From Lachnoclostridium sp. UBA903 (GTDB lineage: Bacteria > Bacillota > Clostridia > Lachnospirales > Lachnospiraceae), in the NCBI GenBank assembly GCA_002294045.1, contig DBEP01000064.1:14206-74638 (forward strand): 60,433 nucleotides of DNA, given 5' to 3'. The notes beneath the pieces are model-generated. The model did not search any database. It was not told the DNA's origin and worked only from the letters and a program-made list of their open reading frames with translations. Below are positions 1-7,110 of this stretch, one piece after another. The position numbers were made by a program, and so were the translations under genes. The first letter of the stretch is position 1. Every line of letters begins with the position of its first letter.

Positions 1-128
1 TAAAGAAGTTGCAGGAATGTCTAAAGAATAAAGGATTCCAGGAGATAAGCACTGAATTAATCGGTTGTGTAATGACAACCCATAGCGGTAAAGGGGCCAT
101 AGGTTTATCTGCCACCGAATTAGCATAA
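1..128 (+). CDS. C-terminal fragment of a probable DegV-family protein (5' end outside window)
   Basis: An open frame enters from the left edge (first full codon at position 3) and stops at TAA 126-128, giving about 41 residues. The tail contains IGCVMTTHSGKGAIGL, which resembles the conserved C-terminal IGPVIGxHxGPGxxGL segment of DegV-family proteins; in that family this region lines the bound fatty acid. Known members bind fatty acids and some act as FakB subunits of fatty acid kinase. Only the last strand-helix region is visible, so the family call rests on one motif, and the Gly-Pro of the consensus is Gly-Lys here. Confidence 0.45.
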   Translation, partial: KKLQECLKNKGFQEISTELIGCVMTTHSGKGAIGLSATELA

Positions 129-228
129 TAAAGCATCCTGTTGTTTCCAGGCAGCCTGTCACTAATTTTGATTAGAGAATCCGGCGGACTGCTGCCAACT
201 ATTCTGCTTCTATTGGGGTTAAACGATA

Positions 229-290
229 TAAATTTCATATTAATATTTCAGAAACATTTCTTTGACACTTCGTCAACATTTATATTCAAT
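229..290 (+). promoter_or_regulatory. Promoter-like module, copy 1 (matches 5670-5738 on the minus strand)
   Basis: A 31-nt stretch (229-260, core AATTTCATATT and AAACATTTC) matches the minus strand of 5700-5731 at about 27 of 31 positions with one gap. Both copies are followed by a GTCAACA- or GACAACA-like block and an AT-rich stretch. A TTGACA hexamer lies at 262-267. Copy 1 points toward the small ORFs and the reductase gene at 869; copy 2 points toward the acyltransferase gene starting at 5585. The sequence match is direct; common regulation is inferred. Confidence 0.4.
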
Positions 291-345
291 AATAAGTTCA
301 TGATAAGCAAACAAAAGCAGCAAATTAAAAAAGGAGAGATGAAGT

Positions 346-438
346 ATGGAACAAAACAAGAAATATATCAATTATGAATACAAAAGCGGAGCTATCAATC
401 TGTTTCACAGGAAAGAAATAAACACAAGGGGTGATTAA
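346..438 (+). CDS. Small hypothetical protein (30 aa)
   Basis: ATG at 346 is preceded by AAAGGAGAG at a suitable distance, and the frame runs 30 codons to TAA 436-438. The product is polar and lysine/tyrosine rich (MEQNKKYINYEYK start) with no recognisable domain. The next tiny frame could start at GTG 431, overlapping this stop. It could be a leader peptide, a genuine small protein or the remnant of a decayed gene. The good ribosome binding site is the only positive evidence. Confidence 0.3.
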   Translation: MEQNKKYINYEYKSGAINLFHRKEINTRGD

Positions 439-532
439 TTATAAAAAAATGATTATTGTAGTTGTATCTTTGGCAGCAATTGTAAGTATTGTAATTACTG
501 CAGTATGTATGCCGGAAGGCAGGATAGAGTAG
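431..532 (+). CDS. Small single-pass membrane peptide (27-33 aa), possibly a gene remnant
   Basis: A frame from GTG 431 (or ATG 449) to TAG 530-532 encodes a short peptide that is mostly one hydrophobic helix (MIIVVVSLAAIVSIVITAV) followed by CMPEGRIE. The GTG overlaps the stop of the preceding 30-aa ORF, which would allow translational coupling. It looks like the N-terminal signal or anchor of a longer exported protein, but no coding continuation is seen downstream. It could be a small membrane protein or the head of a lost gene. Confidence 0.25.
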   Translation: MINYKKMIIVVVSLAAIVSIVITAVCMPEGRIE

Positions 533-868
533 AAGATTTTCTGTTGTTTAGAAGAATGTATTTCATAATATTATTAATACAGTTACTATTACATTTATTT
601 ATTAAGAGTAAAGGCAGAGGGTGTTTTGTAAATTCCTATTCTGTCTTTATTTTACCTGTTCAGCCTGTATATAGGCGGATAAAAACGTTTGTATTTTATG
701 ATAAGTTTTTTGCAATTAATAAATTTCAAACAAAACTTTAACATTTTGGAATCTTTAAAAGATATGATATAGATGCAGACAACAAGGAATGCATATATCA
801 AACGAGAGCTGATTTTAGACAGATCAGCAGGTTATGAAACAAAATAATAAGTATAGGAGGAAGTTAAT
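533..868. other. Intergenic stretch with no recognisable gene
   Basis: AT-rich sequence with stops in all frames over short distances. I see no convincing ORF, RNA gene or strong hairpin. The last bases carry the AGGAGGAAG ribosome binding site (near 856) for the reductase gene at 869. Confidence 0.5.
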
Positions 869-1879
869 ATGAACAAAAAAATCTATTTATTAACAGGCGC
901 AGCCGGGCTGTTGGGAAGCAACGTATCCAGAAAACTCATAGAAAGAGGGGAGCAGATTCGTGCTTTGGTTCTTGCTGATGATCCGGCGGCAGAATATATA
1001 CCGAAAGAAGCAGAAATTGTAACAGGTGATATAACAGATACCGAGTCCCTAGAAAGATTCTTTACGGTGCCGGATAATACGGATGCTTACGTAATACATA
1101 GTGCCAGTATAGTTACGTTAGATCCTAAACCAAATGAGAAAGTCTATAACGTTAATGTAACCGGTACACAGAATATTATAAACAAATGTGTGAGCCATAA
1201 AATAAAAAAGCTTGTGTATATCAGTTCAACAGGTGCCATTCCGGAAAGGCAGGGTAAATTGCCGATAAAAGAAGTGGACCATTTTAATCCGGAGGGACTT
1301 ATCGGTTATTATTCTGTGACAAAGGCTATAGCATCTCAAATGGTTTTAAATGCACTGGATATGGTTCCGGAGCTGGACGCATCTATCATTCATCCCAGTG
1401 GAATTTGTGGTCCCGATGATTATTCGTTTGGTCCGGTAGCAGATTTTATCATGAAATATGCCAGCGGAAAAATGTCTGCAGGAATTGACGGAACTTTTAA
1501 CAGTGTAGATGTCAGAGATCTGGCGGACGGTGTTATTGCCTGCTGTGATAAGGGAAGAAGGAGTGAATGCTATATTATGAGCAACAGCCTTGTATCCATG
1601 GAGGAGATGTTTTACTTAATTAACGAGACGGCAGGATTAAATTACAGACCTAAAATTTTATCACCTAAAATAGCGAAGGGATTTGCTAAGGTTATGGAAG
1701 CTGCCAGTAAAATATCAGGAAAACCGGCTCAACTAACAGATTTTGCAATTTATAACCTGACACGCAATAATAATTTTGATTGCAGTAAGGCAAAAAGAGA
1801 GTTAGGGTTTCATTGCCGTCCCTTTGAAGAAACAATTCATGATGAAGTTGCTTGGTTAAAAGCAGAGGGCCGGATATAA
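869..1879 (+). CDS. NAD(P)-dependent epimerase/reductase, extended SDR family
   Basis: The 336-aa product is an extended short-chain dehydrogenase/reductase. The N-terminal Rossmann fold has the GAAGLLG cofactor motif (residues 10-16), and the catalytic pair is in YSVTK (Tyr148, Lys152). An IHSAS segment near residue 77 and YISSTGA near 117 fit the dihydroflavonol-reductase/3-beta-HSD-like branch, which reduces or epimerises keto substrates using NAD(P)H. The substrate cannot be read from sequence. The start follows AGGAGGAAG by a normal spacing. The next gene starts about 90 nt downstream. Its upstream region shares a promoter-like module with the acyltransferase gene at 4233-5585, which hints that the two act in one lipid or secondary-metabolite pathway. 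Confidence 0.8.
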   Translation: MNKKIYLLTGAAGLLGSNVSRKLIERGEQIRALVLADDPAAEYIPKEAEIVTGDITDTESLERFFTVPDNTDAYVIHSASIVTLDPKPNEKVYNVNVTGTQNIINKCVSHKIKKLVYISSTGAIPERQGKLPIKEVDHFNPEGLIGYYSVTKAIASQMVLNALDMVPELDASIIHPSGICGPDDYSFGPVADFIMKYASGKMSAGIDGTFNSVDVRDLADGVIACCDKGRRSECYIMSNSLVSMEEMFYLINETAGLNYRPKILSPKIAKGFAKVMEAASKISGKPAQLTDFAIYNLTRNNNFDCSKAKRELGFHCRPFEETIHDEVAWLKAEGRI

Positions 1880-1968
1880 CAAGGCAAAAGCTGTTTTTAA
1901 CAGTAGTTTCAAAAAGTAGTATTAGATTAATGGCAAAACTTGTATTATACATCAGGAGGAACATTTGC

Positions 1969-3488
1969 ATGAAGGATGCTTTTATGATAAACAATGCTAA
2001 GAAAGTAAACAAAATTATTTCAGTTATTTTGTGGGTTATATTTTTAGGTTCAAGTTTTTTTCTTTTCAGGAAGGAACTTAGGCCTGAAGTTTTTGGGTCT
2101 TTATTCTTGGAATTATCCATTGGGGCTATTCTCATGCTGAGAAAAGCACGTCCTTTAGCGGTAACATCGGCATTGATACTGGGTATTTTAACTTTAACGG
2201 TACCCTATATCGGAACGTATTATACCGGGATGTTAATAATGGTTGTCCTTTGCGCTATATCCCTGTATCTTAATAAAGCCCTGTTATACAGCATCGGAAG
2301 CTTATACAGTTTAGCCTATTTTATTATATATTTTATAGATAATAAAGGACTGGATAAGGGATTCTTTACTAATTTATGTTATATCGGGCTAACAGTAATT
2401 GTCTTATATTTTGTATGTAAACGAAGTGCCGAACTTATACAAGTGGCTAACAGTAAAGAAGCCCAGGCAAAAGAACTTTTAAATTCCCTTGATAATATGG
2501 TAAGTGTTATACATGAAAATACAACCTCCTTAAATGCGGATATTATTAACTGTAATAAAGATATTGAAACTTTAAGGAGTATCAGCAATACGATGTCAAT
2601 AAGTATTAATGATGTAACGGAAGGTGTTGTTGGCCAATCGGAAGTATCACTCATATCAGTGAGATGATAAACAAAGCCGGTGAAAAGATGTCGGAAATAA
2701 ACGCCTTGTCCCAAAGTCTTGCGGATACCTCTAAAAATACCAGCCAGGTTGTTAGGAAGAGTTCCGACAGAATTAATCAAATGGGAGAGCAGATGTACAT
2801 AATCAATTCCGCTGTGACGGAGTCTATGCAGACAGTAGAAGAATTGAATAAAAGCATGGAAGAGATTAATAACTTTCTGTCAGCGATCAATCAGATTTCC
2901 GCTCAGACGAATCTTCTTGCTTTAAATGCCAGTATTGAAGCTGCCAGATCAGGTGAAGCCGGTTCCGGTTTTTCCGTTGTTGCAAGTGAAATCAAAAAGC
3001 TTGCCGAACAGAGTTCTGATACCGTAAAGAATATTGATGTGATTGTAAAAGATATCCATGCTAAAACACAGCTTGTTTTAGAAAAAGCGAATAACGGAAC
3101 AGCAGCTGTTAAAGAAGGAGAAGTTATAACAAAACAGGTTCAAGATAGTTTTGAAAACATTAAATCGGCATTTCATAATATTGACGGCTATATTGATAAC
3201 GAATTAGAAATGACAGATCATGTAAGCACAATTTTTTCCCAGATACGTAAGCAAACTGAGAATATATTAGATATTTCCGTGAAACATTCTGCGGCAACGG
3301 AGGAAATGGTGGCTATTACTGAAGAACAGAATTCCAGTATTGAAATAATATATGGGTCCATCGGTAACATTAATGATTCCAGTATAAAATTACAGGAATT
3401 AATTGAAAATAGGAATAAAACAGGTGAACTATCAAAGGAGGAAAAGAAAGGGACGAAAACTGAAGTCAGGAGCAGCGGTGGATTATAA
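1969..3488 (+). pseudogene. Methyl-accepting chemotaxis protein, split by a one-base frameshift
   Basis: Two abutting frames make one receptor. The first (ATG 1969, after AGGAGG at 1954) encodes several N-terminal membrane helices and a cytoplasmic helix, then stops at 2667 after GVVGQSEVSLISVR. The second continues in the +1 frame to 3488 with the MCP signalling tip (QTNLLALNASIEAA and GFSVVASEIKKLAEQS). Reading GAA AGT instead of GAAGT at 2641-2645 restores QSESITHISEMINKAGEKM, the expected MCP sequence. One A is therefore missing from what should be an AAA run near 2642-2643. Either the gene is inactivated, or it is a sequencing error or phase-variable site. Intact, it would be a multi-pass chemoreceptor without a large extracellular sensor. 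Confidence 0.8.
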
Positions 3489-3529
3489 AACCAGGAATAT
3501 ATTTATGATGTAAAAGGAGAAAGTGTGAG

Positions 3530-4156
3530 ATGGAAAGAATTTATTGTCTATTAATAGGCTATTTATTTGGTTGTTTTCTTACGGCTGAATTCATATGCAA
3601 AAAATATACCGGCCGCGGAGTGCAGGAAGACGGACCGGACAATCCGGGCATGGCCAGTATTACGATGAGACTCGGTATGAAAGCTGGGCTTTTAGTACTA
3701 TTAGGCGATTTTTTGAAGACATTTTTTGCTATTATAATTTGCCGTTTCTGGCTCTTTCCTGAGTTAAGCAGCCTGGCAGTGAGCTATGCGGGTCTTGGGG
3801 CAGTTTTAGGACATTGTTTCCCGGTATTTTGGCGGTTTCGCGGAGGAAAAGGTATTGCGGTTACAGGTGCCTATTCGCTTTGCCTTTTTCCTCCGGTCTG
3901 GCTTGTTACTTATGTTTTGGGCGGAATAGCGGCATTTATAAGCGGATATCTTGCAGTGGGATCCGCTGTGATTGCTGTTCTTTTTCCGGTCAGTACCTTC
4001 TTGTTTGGCTTTGAAAAGGAAGAGATTATCCTATCAGCCGCCGCTGGCGCTATAATCTTATTTAGGCATTGGAAAAGTTACGGAAAGATTTATTCTGGTG
4101 AAGAGCGCAATTTCCGTTTCTTACAGCAAATAAAAAAAATAAGAAAAAAACACTAA
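3530..4156 (+). CDS. PlsY-like acyl-phosphate:glycerol-3-phosphate acyltransferase (divergent)
   Basis: The 208-aa protein is almost entirely membrane helices and keeps the PlsY layout. An N-terminal GYLFGCFLTAEFI segment replaces the usual GSIPxG motif. The GPDNPGMASITMRLG segment stands in for GSGNxGATNVLR, and GHCFPVFWRFRGGKGIA and the C-terminal RHWKSYGKI match the other family motifs. PlsY transfers an acyl group from acyl-phosphate to glycerol-3-phosphate in phospholipid synthesis. The changes in the first two motifs and the location away from housekeeping lipid genes suggest a paralogue with altered substrate. An AAAGGAG site precedes the start. Confidence 0.7.
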   Translation: MERIYCLLIGYLFGCFLTAEFICKKYTGRGVQEDGPDNPGMASITMRLGMKAGLLVLLGDFLKTFFAIIICRFWLFPELSSLAVSYAGLGAVLGHCFPVFWRFRGGKGIAVTGAYSLCLFPPVWLVTYVLGGIAAFISGYLAVGSAVIAVLFPVSTFLFGFEKEEIILSAAAGAIILFRHWKSYGKIYSGEERNFRFLQQIKKIRKKH

Positions 4157-4169
4157 AGTTTTGAAATAA

Positions 4170-4210
4170 TAACAGCAAGGGTAATTTTTCTGAATAGCCC
4201 TTGCTGTTTA
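4170..4210. terminator. Bidirectional intrinsic terminator
   Basis: An inverted repeat of AACAGCAAGGG with CCCTTGCTGTT (4171-4181 and 4198-4208) is flanked by A-rich sequence on the left and TTTATTTTATT on the right. It lies between two convergent genes, so it can end both transcripts. Confidence 0.75.
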
Positions 4211-4232
4211 TTTTATTATTTACTGTTGGGTT

Positions 4233-5585
4233 TTAAAGTTTACCGGAGCCTGAATTGCTTCCTATGGAATCTCTGGGAACAATGTTTTCAATAATATCAG
4301 AAATAATAAATTTACACCCTGCTTCTTCCAGCGTTTTAGCGAAAGCATTAATATATTTGTCAGTTTCGAAACTTTGCATAAAATTAATCGTAATATACTC
4401 GCCTATTGCCAGCATTTGCAGGGAAAGACCAGTAGTTCCGCTGGTGTAAGTATGAAAAGAATCGATATATTTCTCACAATCGCCAAGTATTGTCTGACCG
4501 ACATAGCTTAGGATAAATGTATTTGAAATCAAATTGTTAAAAAAGGATAGCATACCTTTCTTTTCTTCAAATGAATGCAGCTCATCTAATTTGTCATATA
4601 AATAGACCTGCTTGTTTATTTCTCTTTTAAGATTATCTTCCTTTCTATATTCTTCTATCATTTCCCTGTATGCCGCTGCTTGTTCGCTAAAAGACAAGTT
4701 TTCAAATTCATCCGAATATGGCAGGCTGATACTGCCGACGCAGTTTTTGAAAGTATTATCCATGTGAAGGCCTTTTCGAAGGTCGGTGGCAAGGTTGCAC
4801 ACAATAGGTTTATCGGTGTCAGTATATATTTTTTTAATCGCTTTTGAAGCTAATAAAGCAATTGCTATTGCAGGTGTTGCATTGTTTGCTTTTGAAAATT
4901 TTATAAAATTGTCCTGTCTGATTTTTACTTCATAGCGGTAGAACTTATTTTGTCCTATTGAATTTATACTGTCGGGTAAGGCAAATCCATCTTTATAGAT
5001 TTGAGGTATTTGTGTTTCTTTTAATTCTAAGCGTTCACCTAAAGGTTCAGCAGTTTCACCTTTTAATAAAGGGTCATCAGCAAGCCTTACATCCGGTACA
5101 TAAAACCTTTTGTTGTACTTTAGTGCGCAGTAATAATAAATCAGAGTTTTAACAAAGGGCATGATACCTCTTCCGTCACACAACCCATGGTGGTAGGAGA
5201 TGTAAATTATCTTATCTTTATAAGATATGTCTATCAAATGATAGTTAATTTTTGCACTGCCTAAAGAATGTAATTCAGCTGTTTCTTCTAATATAAAAGG
5301 CAATGAATTTTTCACCAGATAAAATTCTCCGTTTTTTTCGAGTATCCTTCCAGTCAAATATGGATACCGCAGCAAGGAACTGTTTAATGCAGACTTTAAA
5401 GACTTGCCGCAAACATTATCTTTCATGCGTACCTCTAAAACCATACTTGGACTTCCGCCTTCACGGTATAAAAATGTCTGGCCCGAACGTATTTTTTCCA
5501 TATATACCACATTGGAATATCTGCTGTTATTATTTACTGTTTTTTGATTGCCATAATTTTCTGTTAATTTTTTTACTGTTTCCAT
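4233..5585 (-). CDS. Stand-alone condensation-domain-like acyltransferase
   Basis: The 450-aa protein has the chloramphenicol-acetyltransferase/condensation fold signature HHxxxDG as HHGLCDG (His132, His133, Asp137, Gly138); the second His is the usual catalytic base. A DLRKGL segment in the C-terminal half fits the alcohol-acetyltransferase/condensation superfamily. No carrier-protein, adenylation or signal sequence is present, so it is a free-standing enzyme. Such proteins esterify or amidate an acyl group from CoA or a carrier protein in lipid or natural-product synthesis; the substrates here are unknown. It is convergent with the PlsY-like gene. The start is preceded by AAGGGA on the minus strand. 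Its promoter region shares a conserved module with the region upstream of the reductase at 869. Confidence 0.65.
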   Translation of the reverse strand: METVKKLTENYGNQKTVNNNSRYSNVVYMEKIRSGQTFLYREGGSPSMVLEVRMKDNVCGKSLKSALNSSLLRYPYLTGRILEKNGEFYLVKNSLPFILEETAELHSLGSAKINYHLIDISYKDKIIYISYHHGLCDGRGIMPFVKTLIYYYCALKYNKRFYVPDVRLADDPLLKGETAEPLGERLELKETQIPQIYKDGFALPDSINSIGQNKFYRYEVKIRQDNFIKFSKANNATPAIAIALLASKAIKKIYTDTDKPIVCNLATDLRKGLHMDNTFKNCVGSISLPYSDEFENLSFSEQAAAYREMIEEYRKEDNLKREINKQVYLYDKLDELHSFEEKKGMLSFFNNLISNTFILSYVGQTILGDCEKYIDSFHTYTSGTTGLSLQMLAIGEYITINFMQSFETDKYINAFAKTLEEAGCKFIISDIIENIVPRDSIGSNSGSGKL

Positions 5586-5669
5586 ATTATTTTAATCCCT
5601 TCTTATATGAACATTAACTGATGTTAAAGTCGCCATGATTGTCATGTTGCTGAACTGTCTATTATAATG

Positions 5670-5738
5670 CATTATGAATATTTATAAACTGTTGTCGAAA
5701 TGTTTAAGAAACATTAAATATGAAATTAAATTTATAAT
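5670..5738 (-). promoter_or_regulatory. Promoter-like module, copy 2, upstream of the acyltransferase
   Basis: Read on the minus strand, this region carries the same AATTTCATATT...AAACATTTC block as 229-260. It then has GACAACA and a CATAAT-like -10 that is 16 nt from a TCGACA hexamer. A 17-nt inverted repeat, AATGTTT-aag-AAACATT, lies at 5699-5715. It sits about 100 nt upstream of the acyltransferase start codon. It could be a promoter with a regulator site; no regulator is identified. Confidence 0.4.
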
Positions 5739-5786
5739 TAACAATTTTATGATACAAATGAACTGATGAGTTGGGAGGATATTTTT

Positions 5787-5867
5787 ATGAATCAAAAAAG
5801 TTTAGAAAAAGATATGTTTGTACCGGCAGAGATGAAAAAGGGAGAATCGGAATCAAATGAAATATAG
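5787..5867 (+). CDS. Small hypothetical peptide (26 aa)
   Basis: ATG 5787 follows a good TTGGGAGGA ribosome binding site and the frame runs 26 codons to TAG 5865-5867. The product (MNQKSLEKDMFVPAEMKKG start) is hydrophilic with no known domain. It lies between the divergent acyltransferase and LacI-type regulator genes. It could be a leader peptide or a chance ORF. The rest of the 5586-6002 interval holds only the promoter elements listed separately. Confidence 0.25.
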   Translation: MNQKSLEKDMFVPAEMKKGESESNEI

Positions 5868-5933
5868 ATGCCGTAATTTTTGCAATCATACAACTTCTGT
5901 CTAAAATAATATTATTATAATTTTAAAAAAGTA

Positions 5934-5961
5934 TTGACTTATATAATATATGTGTTAATAT
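5934..5961 (+). promoter_or_regulatory. Promoter of the LacI-type regulator gene
   Basis: TTGACT (5934-5939) and TAATAT (5956-5961) are separated by 16 nt, close to the vegetative consensus. The expected transcription start falls at the operator 5970-5989, so the repressor could shut off its own gene. Confidence 0.55.
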
Positions 5962-5969
5962 ATAAATAT

Positions 5970-5989
5970 AATTTAAACCGGTTGAAATT
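5970..5989. promoter_or_regulatory. LacI-family operator, copy 1 (autoregulatory)
   Basis: A 20-bp near-palindrome centred on ACCGGT (AAACCGGTTGAAATT core) has one mismatched pair. It matches the perfect palindrome at 7050-7075. It lies between the -10 box and the ribosome binding site of the regulator gene. Confidence 0.7.
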
Positions 5990-6002
5990 TGGAGTGTACA
6001 AC

Positions 6003-7019
6003 ATGAATGTAAAAATCAGTGATATAGCAAAAGCATTAAATATTTCTAAGTCAACAGTATCCTTGGCTCTTAACGATAAGGATATTGTAAACGCCGAAAC
6101 CAGGCAGTTGGTAAAGGATACTGCAAAGAAGATGGGATATGCGCCAAATGCCCTGGCGAAGGGGCTTGCAAAAAATAAAAGCAATAATATCGGGCTTATT
6201 CTTCCGGATATAACAAACCCCTATTATGGGAATCTCGCTAAATACGTTAGTGAATATACGGAGGATTATTATAATTATAATACAATTTTTGCCGTTTCCA
6301 ATGATAACCCGCAGACAGAGAAAAAGATCATTGAAAATTTTATCTCTGAACGGGTGGCAGGTGTAATTATTGCTCCGATAACGAATAAATGTAAAGATCA
6401 TTCCTATATTAAGAATCTTGAAAGATATAATATCTGCTATTCTTTTGTTACCGCCTACTATACGGATATTAAGACTGCGTATAGTATGAGCGACCTTGAA
6501 GAAGGAAGCTACCAGTTGGTTAAATATCTTCTTGATTTAGGCCACAGGAATATTTATTTTCTTGCAACCAGTTCTGATGTTGTGCCTACATATACCCGTA
6601 TTAGGGGTTATGAAAAAGCATTTGGGGAAAGGAACATACCGGTAGACAGTTCAAAATTTATAGAATGTAAGATAGCAAATTTTGAGCAGGCATATGCTGC
6701 GACACAGCAATTGATAGTGTCAAAGACAAATATGGATGCAATAATTACTATGAATGATATTATGGCGCTGGGAGTATTAAGAGCCTGTACGGAGCATGAT
6801 ATAAATATTCCGGAGACCCTTTCCGTAGCCGGGTATGATAATGTTATTTATTCTTCAGTTGCGACTATACCTATAACAACAGTACATCAGGATTTGCAAG
6901 GAATCAGCAGGGGGGCGGTTGACATGCTTTTTGATATGATGAAAAACGGGCAGGATTATGAGGGCGCTGTTCTGATACAGCCTGAACTTATAATCCGGCG
7001 CTCAACGGCTAGGAGGTAA
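6003..7019 (+). CDS. LacI/GalR-family transcriptional regulator
   Basis: The 338-aa product starts with the LacI-type helix-turn-helix (VKISDIAKALNISKSTVS, residues 2-19, with the hinge helix region around residues 45-60). A periplasmic-binding-protein-like sugar-sensing domain follows, from about residue 58 (NNIGLILPDITNPYYG) to the end. ATG 6003 is chosen because it begins this domain exactly and has GGAG upstream; a longer in-frame start at 5934 would overlap the promoter. LacI-type proteins usually repress sugar operons until a sugar binds. Palindromic operators before this gene and before the following alpha-mannosidase gene indicate that it controls itself and the mannoside operon. The inducer is probably a mannose-containing sugar (inference). 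Confidence 0.9.
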   Translation: MNVKISDIAKALNISKSTVSLALNDKDIVNAETRQLVKDTAKKMGYAPNALAKGLAKNKSNNIGLILPDITNPYYGNLAKYVSEYTEDYYNYNTIFAVSNDNPQTEKKIIENFISERVAGVIIAPITNKCKDHSYIKNLERYNICYSFVTAYYTDIKTAYSMSDLEEGSYQLVKYLLDLGHRNIYFLATSSDVVPTYTRIRGYEKAFGERNIPVDSSKFIECKIANFEQAYAATQQLIVSKTNMDAIITMNDIMALGVLRACTEHDINIPETLSVAGYDNVIYSSVATIPITTVHQDLQGISRGAVDMLFDMMKNGQDYEGAVLIQPELIIRRSTARR

Positions 7020-7049
7020 AAGGAAGGTGTTAAGTTGTTATTTTTTAAC

Positions 7050-7075
7050 TTATATTTCAACCGGTTGAAATATAA
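7050..7075. promoter_or_regulatory. Perfect 26-bp palindromic operator of the mannoside operon
   Basis: All 13 base pairs are symmetric around CCGG (core TTTCAACCGGTTGAAA). It lies 31 nt downstream of the LacI-type gene and just upstream of the ribosome binding site of the GH38 gene. It shares its core with 5970-5989. The central CG and flanking TTTCAA/TTGAAA are typical of LacI-family operators. Confidence 0.8.
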
Positions 7076-7110
7076 ACCGGCTATTATAAAAAATGTAAAG
7101 GAGGATGGTT

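Noticed and set aside
1692..2135. 147-codon minus-strand frame over the reductase/MCP junction
   Set aside because: It overlaps two well-supported genes on the other strand and has no domain or ribosome binding site.
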